Below are positions 25,637 through 34,848 of a stretch of 64,000 bases of DNA, piece by piece. The position numbers and the translations under genes were made by a program. The DNA lies in NCBI RefSeq assembly GCF_030286555.1, contig NZ_JASVWF010000006.1:310001-374000 (forward strand), read 5' to 3'. Within the stretch, counting starts at the first letter, position 1, and the number at the start of each line of letters is the position of its first letter. This DNA comes from Actinomycetospora termitidis. Its GTDB lineage: Bacteria; Actinomycetota; Actinomycetes; Mycobacteriales; Pseudonocardiaceae. Below the pieces are notes generated by a model that was given only the letters and a program-made list of their open reading frames with translations, was not told where the DNA came from and made no database searches.

Positions 25637-25648
25637 CTAATATATCAG
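25637..25648. promoter_or_regulatory. AT-rich GntR-type site between glyA and sdaA
   Basis: CTAATATATCAG is an imperfect palindrome in a GC-rich intergenic of about 100 bp. It contains TATATT (minus strand), a good -10 for glyA. The same TGATAT core occurs twice at 19469-19513 next to gntR. A shared operator for both divergent units is inferred. Confidence 0.5.
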
Positions 25649-25708
25649 TCGTCCACACAGTAGGTCGCCCACGGCGACCGGTCAACGCCCCGCAGTCGAG
25701 GAGGGCAC

Positions 25709-27055
25709 ATGAGCAGCGTGTTCGACCTGTTCACCGTGGGGATCGGGCCGTCGAGCTCGCACACGGTCGGGCCGATGAAGGCGGCGTTCCGGTTCGTCTC
25801 CCGCCTGGTCGACCAGGGGGTGATCGAGCGGGTCACGACGGTCCACGTCGACCTCTACGGCTCCCTCGGCGCGACGGGACACGGACACGGCACCGTGCCC
25901 GCCGTCGTGCTCGGGCTGGCGGGGGAGCAGCCGCACCTGGTCGACCCGGACCTGTGCGGGCCGCTGGTCGCCGGCGTGCGCTCGTCGGGTCGGCTCGCGC
26001 TGGCGGGGAAGCACGACATCGCCTTCGACGTGGATGCCGACGTCGTGCTCCACCGGCACGAACGCCTCGAGCGGCACAGCAACGGGATGGTCCTGACGGC
26101 GCTCGACGACGACGGCGTGCAGCTGGAGCGACGCACGTCGTTCTCGGTGGGCGGCGGGGTCGTGCTGGACGACGACGAGGCGGTCGCTCCCGACGCGGCG
26201 GACCACCGGTTCACCACCGCGGCCGAGCTCCTGGAGGTGGCGCGTGGCCGGTCGATCGCCGAGGTGATGCTCGCGGGGGAGCGGCTGCCCGAGCACGAGG
26301 TCCGGGCCCGGCTCCTGCACGTCTGGTCGGTGATGCGGGCCTGCGTCGACCGCGGCACCTCCGCGGAGGGCGTGCTCCCGGGCGGGCTGCGGGTCCGACG
26401 GCGGGCCGCGGCCCTGCGCCGTCGGCTGGAGAGCGAGGGCGACCCGACCGACCCGCTGCACGCCATGGAGTGGGTGACCCTGTGCGCGCTCGCGGTCAAC
26501 GAGGAGAACGCCGCCGGCGGCCGCGTCGTCACCGCGCCGACCAACGGGGCGGCCGGGATCGTCCCGGCGGTGCTGCACTACGCGGCGCGGTTCCTGCCCG
26601 GGTTCGACGACGACGCCGTGGTCCGCTTCCTGCTCACGGCGGGTGCGATCGGGGTGCTGCTGAAGCGGAACGCGTCGATCTCCGGCGCCGAGGTCGGGTG
26701 CCAGGGCGAGGTCGGCTCGGCGTGCTCGATGGCCGCGGCAGGCCTGGCGGCGGTGCTCGGCGGCACCCCGGAGCAGGTGGAGAACGCGGCCGAGATCGGC
26801 ATCGAGCACCACCTCGGGCTGACCTGCGACCCGATCGGCGGGCTGGTCCAGATCCCCTGCATCGAGCGGAACGCCGTCGCGGCGATCACCGCGATCACCG
26901 CCGCCCGCATGGCCGTCCGGGGCGACGGCGAGCACCACGTCTCCCTGGACGCCGCGATCGCGACGATGCGCGCCACCGGTGCGGACATGCGCGAGGAGTA
27001 CAAGGAGACGGCCCGTGGCGGGTTGGCGCTGGCGCTGAGCGTGGTGGAGTGCTGA
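25709..27055 (+). CDS. sdaA: L-serine ammonia-lyase (iron-sulfur type)
   Basis: 448 aa, a single-chain enzyme. It starts [28 protein letters not shown] (beta domain). The alpha domain has [36 protein letters not shown] and [18 protein letters not shown], which carry the cysteines of the [4Fe-4S] cluster. It deaminates serine to pyruvate and ammonia. Divergent from glyA-sox, sharing a 103-bp regulatory region, so sarcosine to glycine to serine to pyruvate is encoded in one place. Confidence 0.95.
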   Translation: MSSVFDLFTVGIGPSSSHTVGPMKAAFRFVSRLVDQGVIERVTTVHVDLYGSLGATGHGHGTVPAVVLGLAGEQPHLVDPDLCGPLVAGVRSSGRLALAGKHDIAFDVDADVVLHRHERLERHSNGMVLTALDDDGVQLERRTSFSVGGGVVLDDDEAVAPDAADHRFTTAAELLEVARGRSIAEVMLAGERLPEHEVRARLLHVWSVMRACVDRGTSAEGVLPGGLRVRRRAAALRRRLESEGDPTDPLHAMEWVTLCALAVNEENAAGGRVVTAPTNGAAGIVPAVLHYAARFLPGFDDDAVVRFLLTAGAIGVLLKRNASISGAEVGCQGEVGSACSMAAAGLAAVLGGTPEQVENAAEIGIEHHLGLTCDPIGGLVQIPCIERNAVAAITAITAARMAVRGDGEHHVSLDAAIATMRATGADMREEYKETARGGLALALSVVEC

Positions 27056-28064
27056 TCAGTCCCGTGTCACCACGCCACCGGTCACCGTGAACGTCGCGTC
27101 GGCCGGGCCCGGGGCGTCCAGGACGATCCGGTCGTAGCGCGCCCGCAGCGGGGCGAGCACCGCGGCGACGTCGGCGTCGGCCAGCGGAGGGCCGCTGCGT
27201 CCGGTCGGCAGCACGTCGATGGTGCCGCGGGTCCAGCGGCGGATCGCCCGGTCCGTCTCGGCCACGCCCGCGAGCACCTCGCGCACACCCGGCGTCGGGT
27301 CGGCCACCCGCCGCGCGCCGGTGCCGGACTCCACCAGCAGCACCCGTGCGCCGTCGCACGCGAGCGTCACCGCGATCTCCACCGCCGGGGACACCGGAGC
27401 CGCCCGCGACCGCCCCTCCACCACGGCGAGCACCCGCGCCGGGCCGGCCGCCTCCGCCACCGCCGCGGTCACCGCCCGTACCGCCGTGACCCGCCGCCGG
27501 CTCGCGCCCGCGGTGACCACGACCGGGTCCCGCGACGACCGCGGCAACCGGCCCAGCCCGGGCAGCCGACGACGCCGAGCCGCCGCTACCACCGCCGCCG
27601 GCAGCACCCCGCCCAGCGCGAGCACCGTGAGGGGATGCGGCGAGGGCCCGGTGTCCCGCGGCTCCGCCTCCCCGATCACGACGGCGGGTCGGTTGGCGGG
27701 GCGCGCGGCCGTCCCGGCTGCTCCGGCCGCTCCGGCCGGGACGAGACCGCGGGCCGCCGCGGTGCCGAGGGCCCGCGCCACGATCGCCGCCTCCTCGGGG
27801 GTCGCGGCCTCGGCGCGCACCGCGAGCACACCCCCGGTGAGCGTCACCGACGACGACGCCGCGATCTCGGCCGCCGACGGCACCCCGCCGAGGGGCGGAC
27901 GCCTCGGCCACGACGTCGCCGGCGGCCGGAGCCGTCGTCGGGACCGACGCCATCACCGGCCGGTCGAGCGCGGCGCCGTGCCGTGGCGGGTCGACGAGCA
28001 GCACCACCCCGCCGACGGCGATCCCGAGCACCGCGGCCGCGATGGCCCCACGCAGCACACCCAC
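27056..28064 (-). pseudogene. Frameshifted, degenerate Wzz/BY-kinase-like gene
   Basis: Two frames make one plausible protein. From GTG 28064 (ribosome site GGAGGGG upstream) a signal-anchor segment GAIAAAVLGIAVGGVVLLVD runs to DVVAEA. The frame must then shift at about 27890-27905, in a C/G-rich run, to continue as SAAEIAASSSVTLTGGVLAV to the stop at 27056. The second frame has a Wzz-like part, a second TM (PLTVLALGGVLPAAVVAAA) and a BY-kinase-like end with only YDRIVLDAPGP recognisable; Walker A is absent. Alternatively the 275-aa frame starting at 27883 is a free-standing protein. A true frameshift and an assembly error cannot be told apart here. Confidence 0.5.
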
Positions 28065-28124
28065 CCCGGGACCCCTCCGTCGTGATCACCCGATCGTGGC
28101 AGGCGGCGGGCGGCGGGGGGAAGA

Positions 28125-29006
28125 TCAGCGCGTGCCGGTGAGCACCCGGACGGTGCGGCCGTCGGCGTCGTCGTGGACGGTCGCGTGGTCGCAGAGGTGG
28201 GCGAGCTGGGACAGGCGGGTGTCTTGGCCGGAGGCCCGGGGCGGGGCGGTGGGCCGCCCCCGGCACTCGGCGATCACCGCTCCCGCGCTGCGGCGCACGT
28301 CGAGGAGGTGCGCGCCGGGCGGGAGGTCGCCGGGCGGGTGGCCGGGCGAGAGATCGGCGCCGCACGCGAGCAGCATCGCCTCGTGCGCGGCGAGCACGGC
28401 GGCGTCGGCGCGCTCCCCGGCGAGCCCCGCCTCGTGCACGATCGCGGCGAACCGGGCCCGGAGGTCGGCGAGCGCCGCCCCGTCGGGCACGGGGACCGTC
28501 GCCACCGACGCGCCGAGCACCGCGGCGGGCACCGGGCTGGACGCGTTCGGCGGCCGGTGGTCGGGGGAGGGCACCGGGCCGTCGGGGGTCAGCACCCAGG
28601 GGTGCGAGCGGCGGGCCAGGTCGACCTGGCCCGGCGCGTAGACGCAGAACACCGAGAGCGGGTGGTCCGCGAGCAGGAGGGTGAGGGCGGCCTCGGCGAG
28701 GTCGCGGTCGTCGTCGGGGGCGTCGGCGCAGCTGCGCCCGATGACCACGCCGCGGGTGGCGCGCATCGTCGCGCCGAGCCGGTGGGCCAGCGTCGTCGGG
28801 ACGACGTCGGTCGGCGCGGGCAGGCGCAGCGCCGCGTCCGGGAGGACCTCGCGGAACGCCCGGGTGCCCCGCCGGTCGAGCACGATCTCGACCTCCCCGC
28901 CGGCCTCCAGCGCCGCCTCCACCGTCGGCAGGCAGAGGCGGACGACGTCCTCGGGGTCCTCCCCGACGACGGCCGCGTGCACCAGGCCGACCCCGGCCGT
29001 CGTCAC
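28125..29006 (-). CDS. MEDS-domain protein with degenerate histidine-kinase-like ATPase domain (anti-sigma factor type)
   Basis: 293 aa. The first about 160 residues are a weak MEDS (DcmR sensory) domain: VGLVHAAVVGEDPEDVVRLC, then LAHRLGATMRATRG. The last about 100 residues resemble the RsbW-type ATPase fold (LRARFAAIVHEAGLAGERADAAVLAAHEAMLLACGAD), but the N-box asparagine is not evident, so ATP binding or kinase activity is doubtful. The GTG start overlaps the stop of the MEDS-STAS gene. The pair looks like a partner-switching module; the sigma factor target is not in the window. Confidence 0.65.
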   Translation of the reverse strand: MTTAGVGLVHAAVVGEDPEDVVRLCLPTVEAALEAGGEVEIVLDRRGTRAFREVLPDAALRLPAPTDVVPTTLAHRLGATMRATRGVVIGRSCADAPDDDRDLAEAALTLLLADHPLSVFCVYAPGQVDLARRSHPWVLTPDGPVPSPDHRPPNASSPVPAAVLGASVATVPVPDGAALADLRARFAAIVHEAGLAGERADAAVLAAHEAMLLACGADLSPGHPPGDLPPGAHLLDVRRSAGAVIAECRGRPTAPPRASGQDTRLSQLAHLCDHATVHDDADGRTVRVLTGTR

Positions 29007-29887
29007 GCGGAGCCCCGCTCGGTGACCGGGCCGCCGAGGACGATGGCGTCCGGCCGTTCGAGCGCGTCGAGCAGCCGGCGGAGCAGGCGCGGCGGATCGT
29101 GCAGCACCAGGTGCTGGCCCCCGGGCACCGAGCGCGCGGCCAGCACCATCACCTGCGCGACGGCGACGTCGACGAACCCGACCCCGGTGAGGTCGACGTG
29201 CAGGTCCGGGCTCGCCCCGGTGCCCTCCTCCGCGATCGCGGTCGCCCGACGGAGCGCCCCGGTGAGCGCGCCGCCGAACCGCTGCGCGATGTGGGCGTCC
29301 AGGTCGCCCGCGAGCCGCCAGCTGTCGCCCTCGTCGTGGGCGACCCACCCGACGTCGACGACCCCGCGGTGGTGCACGCCGAGCGACTCGACCACGTGCA
29401 CCGCGTTCTCCACCGGGACCGTCAGCTGGCACAGGACGTGCAGCGGGAAGCGGGCGGCGAGCTCGTCGTAGCCGCCCTCCTGCTGGGCGAAGACCGCCAC
29501 CTCGTCGTCGTCCACGAGCGGCCGACGGGACGACTCCTGGGTCATCGCGACCGACGTCCAGCCCTCCTCGAGCGCGCCGTGCAGCTCCGCGGCCTGGATC
29601 CGGTGCAGGCCCTCCGCGGTCCCGCCGACCAGGTCGACGAGGCGGGGGAAGTCCATGAACTCCAGCTGCCCGGTCTCCAGCGCCCGTCGGGTGCGCACGC
29701 TCGCCTGCGGCCCGGCGAGCCAGTGCTTCTCCAGCCGGCCGTCGTCGCCGAGCCAGCCCTTGTAGAAGACCTTGGCGCCGAAGGCGAGCTCCCGGTCGAG
29801 CCAGGCGGCCGTGCCGACCCGCTGCGCGTGGTCGCTCTCGGCGACCTGCAGCAGGTGGGCGCGCGCCGATCCCGCGTCCACCGTCAT
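29003..29887 (-). CDS. MEDS-STAS domain protein (anti-anti-sigma type)
   Basis: 294 aa. Residues about 10-165 are a MEDS domain (HLLQVAESDHAQRVGTAAWL, KVFYKGW, GQLEFMDF). Residues about 180-285 are a STAS domain (LAGDLDAHIAQRFGGAL, HVDLTGVGFVDVAVAQVMV). In typical anti-anti-sigma factors a Ser/Thr in the DLTxxxFxD region is phosphorylated; here the segment reads LTGVGFVDVA, so the Thr of LTG is the only candidate. Forms a two-gene unit with the MEDS-ATPase gene, overlapping by 4 nt. Signal and output unknown. Confidence 0.7.
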   Translation of the reverse strand: MTVDAGSARAHLLQVAESDHAQRVGTAAWLDRELAFGAKVFYKGWLGDDGRLEKHWLAGPQASVRTRRALETGQLEFMDFPRLVDLVGGTAEGLHRIQAAELHGALEEGWTSVAMTQESSRRPLVDDDEVAVFAQQEGGYDELAARFPLHVLCQLTVPVENAVHVVESLGVHHRGVVDVGWVAHDEGDSWRLAGDLDAHIAQRFGGALTGALRRATAIAEEGTGASPDLHVDLTGVGFVDVAVAQVMVLAARSVPGGQHLVLHDPPRLLRRLLDALERPDAIVLGGPVTERGSA

Positions 29888-30054
29888 CGCGTCCCGTGCT
29901 CCCGGTTCGTCCGTCCCCCGACGTCCGATCGCGACCTCGCCCGGCCGCGCGCCCCCAGCATCACCCCCGCCGGCGGCATCCGGGCGGTCGAGCGACGGAT
30001 GTTCACCCGATACGCACGGGTTGTGACGGCGGGTGACGGCCCTAGGGTGCCGTC

Positions 30055-30738
30055 ATGCCGGTTCTCCTCGGGGACACGTATCGCGACGCCCAGCAGCGGC
30101 TCGACGGGCGCATGCGCTCGCTGGCCGCCCTCGACCCGGGCAGCCTGGGCGCGGCCGTCCCCGCCTGCCCGGGGTGGACGGTCCACTCCGTGGTGTCGCA
30201 CCTCGTCGGGATCGCCGCGGACGCGATCGCGGGGCGGCTCACCGGGCCGCCCGACGACGAGTGGACCGCGGGCCAGGTCGACGCCCGGCTCGGCGTCCCG
30301 ATCGAGGACGTGCTCGACGAGTGGGCGCCGCTGGTGGAACCCATGGTCGAGGGCCTCAACGGCCGCGCGATGGGGGTGCCGCCGTGCGCGGACGTGCTGG
30401 TGCACGAGGGCGACATCGCCGAGGCGCTCGCCGACCCCGCCCCGCCGACCGAGGCCTGGGCCCCGTTCGCGGCGATGGTGTGCCGCGGGCGCGTCCGGTC
30501 ATTGGAGGTGCCGGGGACCCTCGTCGTGCACGCCGGCGACCAGGAGTGGCGCGGGGGAGCAGGCGGTCCGGAGACGACCGTGACCGTCGAGCCGTGGGAG
30601 TTCTTCCGCGGCGTGTTCAGCCGGCGCAGCCTGGACCAGATGCGCGCCTGGGACTGGGACGGCGACCCCGAGCCGTGGCTCGCGCCCCTGTGCGTGTTCG
30701 GTCCGCGGACGGACGACCAGCCCAGGTGCGCTCCCTAG
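30055..30738 (+). CDS. Maleylpyruvate isomerase/DinB-like, mycothiol-dependent family protein
   Basis: 227 aa. The N-terminal helical bundle contains VPACPGWTVHSVVSHLVGIA (about 40-59), the signature of the TIGR03083-type family with its metal-binding His. The substrate is unknown; members are mycothiol-dependent isomerases or thiol S-transferases. Its stop TAG shares the sequence CTAG with the stop of the convergent patatin gene, so the two genes overlap by 4 nt at their ends. Confidence 0.75.
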   Translation: MPVLLGDTYRDAQQRLDGRMRSLAALDPGSLGAAVPACPGWTVHSVVSHLVGIAADAIAGRLTGPPDDEWTAGQVDARLGVPIEDVLDEWAPLVEPMVEGLNGRAMGVPPCADVLVHEGDIAEALADPAPPTEAWAPFAAMVCRGRVRSLEVPGTLVVHAGDQEWRGGAGGPETTVTVEPWEFFRGVFSRRSLDQMRAWDWDGDPEPWLAPLCVFGPRTDDQPRCAP

Positions 30739-31745
30739 TACTCACGAGCCGCGGGCACCTCGCTGCGGAACCGCTCGCGGTAGGTGTCCCAGTCGAAGTC
30801 GGCGAGGAACGCGGACGCGGCGTCGTACCCGCTGCGGTAGAGCCCGTCGGTGCGCGCCCGGGAGATGCCGAAGTCGAGCAGCCCGACCTCCCCGGCGTCG
30901 ACGTGGATCGTCCGGGCCGCCACCCACGGGCGGTTGAGGTAGGCCTGGTCGCGCCCGACGACCATCGTCGTCAGCAGCTGCTCGAGCAGGCGCAGCGCGG
31001 TCGGCTGCGGCCAGTGCACGAAGGGCAGGCGGAACAGGGAGACGCGGTCGCCGGGGCCGGGCCGGGTGGTGATCGTGACGCCGAAGGTGGGCCACGCGGG
31101 GGCGGCGCCGTCGGTGCGGTCGAGGGAGTCGATCGGGAAGTTCGACAGCAGCCCGCCGTCGACGAGCGTCGAGCTCAGCAGGCCGCCGCCGTGGACGAGC
31201 GTGGTCGGCTCGAACAGGAACGGGATCGCCATCGACGCCCGCACCGCCGCGGCGACCGGCTGCTCGTCGGGGTCGAGCCCGTACACCCCGCGGTAGTCCC
31301 AGGGAAAGCGCACGAGCTGGCCGAGCGTCAGGTCCGAGCAGGTCACGACGAGGCGGTAGCGCTGTTCGGGCGGCAGGGCCGGGTCGTCCAGGCGCAGGTC
31401 GCGCCACGTGCGCACGCCCAGGGCGGCGAGCTCGTCGGTGATCCACTCCAGCAGGTAGTCCCCGCGGTAGAGCCCGGCCCCGGTGAGCAGGGCCAGGCCC
31501 GGCCCGACCAGCGGCACGCGGCCGAGCCCGTGCCGGTCGGCGACCGCGCGGAAGTCCAGCCGCCGGGTGATCTCGCCCAGCCGGTCGCCGCGCGCGCCGG
31601 CCGCCGCGATCGCCCCGACGAGCGCTCCGGCCGAGGTCCCCGAGATCCGTTGCGGGCGGTAGCCCGCGTCGGTCACGGCGGCGACGGCGCCCGCGAGGCC
31701 GATCCCCTTGACCCCGCCGCCCTCCAGCACCAGGTCCGCACGCAT
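30735..31745 (-). CDS. Patatin-like phospholipase
   Basis: 336 aa. Oxyanion hole GGGVKG (9-14), nucleophile Ser38 in GTSAG, and catalytic Asp196 in VDGGLLSN make a complete patatin Ser-Asp dyad. VRASMAIPFLFEP precedes the DGG, as usual. No signal peptide or TM, so it is a cytoplasmic or peripheral lipid acyl hydrolase. ATG 31745 was chosen because it directly precedes the ADLVLEGGGVKG core; longer frames upstream are not supported. The product and physiological lipid are unknown. Confidence 0.85.
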   Translation of the reverse strand: MRADLVLEGGGVKGIGLAGAVAAVTDAGYRPQRISGTSAGALVGAIAAAGARGDRLGEITRRLDFRAVADRHGLGRVPLVGPGLALLTGAGLYRGDYLLEWITDELAALGVRTWRDLRLDDPALPPEQRYRLVVTCSDLTLGQLVRFPWDYRGVYGLDPDEQPVAAAVRASMAIPFLFEPTTLVHGGGLLSSTLVDGGLLSNFPIDSLDRTDGAAPAWPTFGVTITTRPGPGDRVSLFRLPFVHWPQPTALRLLEQLLTTMVVGRDQAYLNRPWVAARTIHVDAGEVGLLDFGISRARTDGLYRSGYDAASAFLADFDWDTYRERFRSEVPAAREY

Positions 31746-31776
31746 GGCCCGATGATGCGCCCGGCCCGCGCGGCGC

Positions 31777-33048
31777 TCAGATCCGCGTCCCGCAGTTCCC
31801 GCAGAAGGAGGACCCCGGGGCGACCGGCGTGCCGCACAGGGCACAGACCGTTCCTGACGTCGGGTCCTGCCGGGACCAGGCCTCCTCGGGCTCCGGCGGC
31901 CATCCGGCCGGGGCCGCCTGCACGGTCGGCCGGGCGGGCGGGGCCGCTCCGGGCCGGACGCCCGCCGGCCCACCGATGGCCCGGACCCGCGCGACGAGCC
32001 GGGCCACGGCGGGCAGCGGCGCGTCCCCGAAGTGCCGCCGGGCGTCGTCGGGGACCCAGAGCGCGCCGATCAGCACCGCGGCGACCGCGAGTCCGAGCAG
32101 CGTCCAGCGGTCCCAGGTCAGCAGGGCGCCCAGTCCCGCGAGACCGGCCAGCACCGTCGCCACCACGCGGGCCGGCCGGGGGGACCGGGGCCCGGTCCGC
32201 GCCAGCGCGGAGAACACCCAGAACTGCACCGCCGCGAGTGCCGCGCAGAACAGGGCGGCGATGAGGACGAAGCCGCCGATCACCCCGAGCAGCCCCCCGA
32301 GGGCCGCACCCAGTTCGGAGCGCGCCCCGCCCGAGGCGGTCACGAGCCCGCCCGCCAGAGCGATCAGCCCGAACACCCCGAGCCCGACCGTCCCGATCAT
32401 CCAGGCGATCGCCGCCCCGAGCGAGCAGGTCCGCACGAGCAGCACCGACACCGGGCCGCGCAGCACCCGCGCGTACGGCCCGGAGAACCACGCCCGGGCG
32501 TCGGGCACGACCACGAGGACGACGGCCGCGCCCGCCGCGAGCAGGGCCGCCGCCGCGAGCGGGATCACCAGCAGCCCGGACACCAGCGCGCACAGCCCGA
32601 GGACCGCGCCGATCAGCGCGAACGCCCGCGCCGGCCGGCTGCCCAGCGCGACGAACCACGCGGCGAGCCCGAGCCAGACCGCCCCGACCAGCCCGAACCC
32701 CGGGGCCGCCGACCCGGCCGCGCTCGCGAGGACCTCCAGCTCGTCGGTCGACAGCGCGTCCGCGTTCGCGAGCGTCCCGATCAGCGTCGTGAGGCACAGC
32801 ACCGCGGCCAGCGCCAGCGCACCGATCGCCGCCCACAGCAGCACCGGCATGGCCTGCGCGCGGGAGACCGGGCGGTCGAGGATGGTCCCACCCGCGCGCG
32901 GGGAACCCTCGGTGTGCCAGGGCGCGGGCCTCCCCTCACGGGTCGCCGCCGGAGGCGGACCCGCCGTCGGGAACGAGGCCGGCATCCCGCACGTGCGGCA
33001 CCAGCCACCCTGCACCGGCCCCCCGCCGCACTGCCGGCACTGCTCCAT
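31777..33048 (-). CDS. Multi-pass membrane protein with zinc ribbons at both ends
   Basis: 423 aa. Begins MEQCRQCGGGPVQGGWCRTCG (CxxC...CxxC zinc ribbon). About 8-10 hydrophobic segments follow between residues 65 and 365. It ends CALCGTPVAPGSSFCGNCG, a second ribbon. Zinc-ribbon membrane proteins are common in actinobacteria without known function. A second protein of this type (35203-36876) lies 2.2 kb away. ATG 33048 chosen because the ribbon starts at once; an in-frame upstream start would add a disordered segment. Confidence 0.65.
   Translation of the reverse strand: MEQCRQCGGGPVQGGWCRTCGMPASFPTAGPPPAATREGRPAPWHTEGSPRAGGTILDRPVSRAQAMPVLLWAAIGALALAAVLCLTTLIGTLANADALSTDELEVLASAAGSAAPGFGLVGAVWLGLAAWFVALGSRPARAFALIGAVLGLCALVSGLLVIPLAAAALLAAGAAVVLVVVPDARAWFSGPYARVLRGPVSVLLVRTCSLGAAIAWMIGTVGLGVFGLIALAGGLVTASGGARSELGAALGGLLGVIGGFVLIAALFCAALAAVQFWVFSALARTGPRSPRPARVVATVLAGLAGLGALLTWDRWTLLGLAVAAVLIGALWVPDDARRHFGDAPLPAVARLVARVRAIGGPAGVRPGAAPPARPTVQAAPAGWPPEPEEAWSRQDPTSGTVCALCGTPVAPGSSFCGNCGTRI
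32959..32973 (-). repeat. 15-mer TTCCCGACGGCGGGT
   Basis: Copy of the repeated 15-mer (exact on the minus strand), here inside the coding sequence of the zinc-ribbon membrane protein, where it encodes FPTAG. Confidence 0.6.
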
Positions 33049-33071
33049 GTGCCCATGGCACCACAGATCGG

Positions 33072-34682
33072 TCAGACCTGGCGGGAGGTGCAACCGGTCG
33101 GCGCTTCCCCCGGCGGGGACCACACCGCCACCGTCTGGTCACCGGTGAGGGAGGTGACGTGGACGTCGCGGGCGGTCGCGACCCAGAACGCGCACGCGGC
33201 GGGCGCGCCGGAGACCGTGCGCTGGTCCAGCGCGAGCGTCACCCCGACCGGGTCGGACGGCCGGTCCGACGGATAGCCGACGACGCCGTAGCGCGCGTAG
33301 CCCGGGCGGGTGCGCACCACGAGGTCGAGGGAGACGTCCGTCGGCGGGCGCGCGAGGCCGTTGGAGTCCTTCACGGCCCACACCGACTGCTGCTGCCCCG
33401 CGCCGAGGTGGTTCAGCCGCGCCTGCACCGAGACGCCCGAGCACGCGACCTCGAGGGCGCGGCGCTGGACGGTGTCGGAGGCGTCGATGTTCAGGGTGAT
33501 GTCGGTCAGGGTCATGTCGTAGCACTGCTCGCCGATGTCGATCGCGGTGCTCGGGACCCCGACCGACCCCGACGGCATCGGCACCTGCGTCCCGGTGATC
33601 GAACGCAGCGTCGAGGAGTGCCCCGCGTGCTTGAGCTCGATCATCCGGGCGCTCCAGGTCCCGGAGACCCGCTCGACCGTCGAGAGGACGAGCGCGTTGA
33701 TCCCCATCATGTTCTCGCACACCAGGACCAGGTCGTGGAACCAGCCGCGCCAGACCCCGTTGCGCGCCGAGAAACCGGCCGAGTTCAGCGCGAAGCGGCC
33801 CACCTCGACGTCCTGCACGATCTCCCACGGGATGCCCAGGAAGTAGTCGCCGCCGGCGTTGACGCACAGGCGCGGTCCTGCGAGCACGGTCGGGTCGTCG
33901 CTCGCGGCGACGATCGTCCACGGCACCGGCAGCTCGAGCGTGACCGTGTCGCCGGAGATCGCGACGACGCGGTTCCACTGTTCCGCGTCGTAGGTCAGGC
34001 CCTCGCCGTCGACGACCGGGCTGTTGTCGCAGCGCACGTTCACGATGTCGCCGACGCGCAGCACCGCGTCCCCGAGCGGTTCGGTGAGCCGGACGGTGCG
34101 GGACCCCGCCGTGATCGCAGCGAGGGTGCGGACCGCCCACCCGACGCCGGCGCGGTCGGCCTCCATCGCGACGGGGTGGATGTCGCCGATCCGGAAGCTG
34201 TGGGCGAGGTTCCAGTCGAGACCGGTGCCGCGGGAGCGCGTGTTGGCCAGCCTCGTCGTCGGGGTCCCGCCGTTGCTCCCGGCGCCGAGGTGACGCTGCC
34301 CGGAGTGGACGACGACGGCGGTCGAGTGCCGGTAGGTGCCCGCGGGGTAGAAGACACCGGTGACGCCGGAGTCGGCGGCGGCCTGGATCGCGACGCCGTC
34401 GAGCTCGTCGCTCAACGCGGTGGCGGCGGGGTAGACGCGGCGGGCGTCGTCGAGGGTCGCGAAGCGGGAGCTCAGGGGCCGGGACCCGCCGTCGCCGACC
34501 GCGCCGAAGTCCGTCACCACCGCCCAGCCCGCGGCGCGCGCCTCCTCGGTGGTGGCCGGGGTGTCGGCCACGAACCCGCGCGGCGGGGCGGGGAGCGCCG
34601 CCAGGGAGAGCGCGCCCAGGGTCAGCCCGCCCGCGGCGGCGAGGAACTGACGGCGGTCGATGGCGCCCATACGGCCCAGCAT
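33072..34682 (-). CDS. Secreted right-handed beta-helix protein (pectate lyase/GH28-like)
   Basis: 536 aa. DRRQFLAAAGGLTLGALSLAALPAP is a Tat signal without a lipobox, so the protein is exported and soluble. AVVTDFGAVGDGG (about 53-65) is the opening of the pectate-lyase-3/polygalacturonase beta-helix, followed by many short beta-repeats and no obvious second domain. Such proteins cleave or bind acidic polysaccharides; they also occur as depolymerases beside capsule genes. The active-site residues cannot be placed by eye. Start at 34682 or at the in-frame ATG 34670. It is monocistronic. Confidence 0.7.
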   Translation of the reverse strand: MLGRMGAIDRRQFLAAAGGLTLGALSLAALPAPPRGFVADTPATTEEARAAGWAVVTDFGAVGDGGSRPLSSRFATLDDARRVYPAATALSDELDGVAIQAAADSGVTGVFYPAGTYRHSTAVVVHSGQRHLGAGSNGGTPTTRLANTRSRGTGLDWNLAHSFRIGDIHPVAMEADRAGVGWAVRTLAAITAGSRTVRLTEPLGDAVLRVGDIVNVRCDNSPVVDGEGLTYDAEQWNRVVAISGDTVTLELPVPWTIVAASDDPTVLAGPRLCVNAGGDYFLGIPWEIVQDVEVGRFALNSAGFSARNGVWRGWFHDLVLVCENMMGINALVLSTVERVSGTWSARMIELKHAGHSSTLRSITGTQVPMPSGSVGVPSTAIDIGEQCYDMTLTDITLNIDASDTVQRRALEVACSGVSVQARLNHLGAGQQQSVWAVKDSNGLARPPTDVSLDLVVRTRPGYARYGVVGYPSDRPSDPVGVTLALDQRTVSGAPAACAFWVATARDVHVTSLTGDQTVAVWSPPGEAPTGCTSRQV

Positions 34683-34778
34683 GCGTCGGCATCCGGTGGA
34701 ACCATGGGCTGACGAGCCTGATCGTGTCCGGAGCGCGGCGGTGGTGAGACCGCGTCGTCACGGGCGCGAGGTCGACAC

Positions 34779-34810
34779 CACGCAGGTCTGTGGGCCGCGG
34801 AACCTGCGTG
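34779..34810. terminator. Hairpin between the beta-helix and small membrane protein genes
   Basis: CACGCAGGT (34779-34787) and ACCTGCGTG (34802-34810) pair perfectly over 9 bp with a 14-nt loop. On the minus strand it follows the gene at 34849-35109 and precedes the beta-helix gene, consistent with a terminator or attenuator. Confidence 0.5.
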
Positions 34811-34848
34811 ACGTCGCACTCGCGGGAGCGCCCCGACCCGACCGGCTC

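Noticed and set aside
25606..25708. A glycine riboswitch before glyA
   Set aside because: The 103-bp intergenic is too short and lacks the conserved aptamer features; simple repressor sites explain it better.
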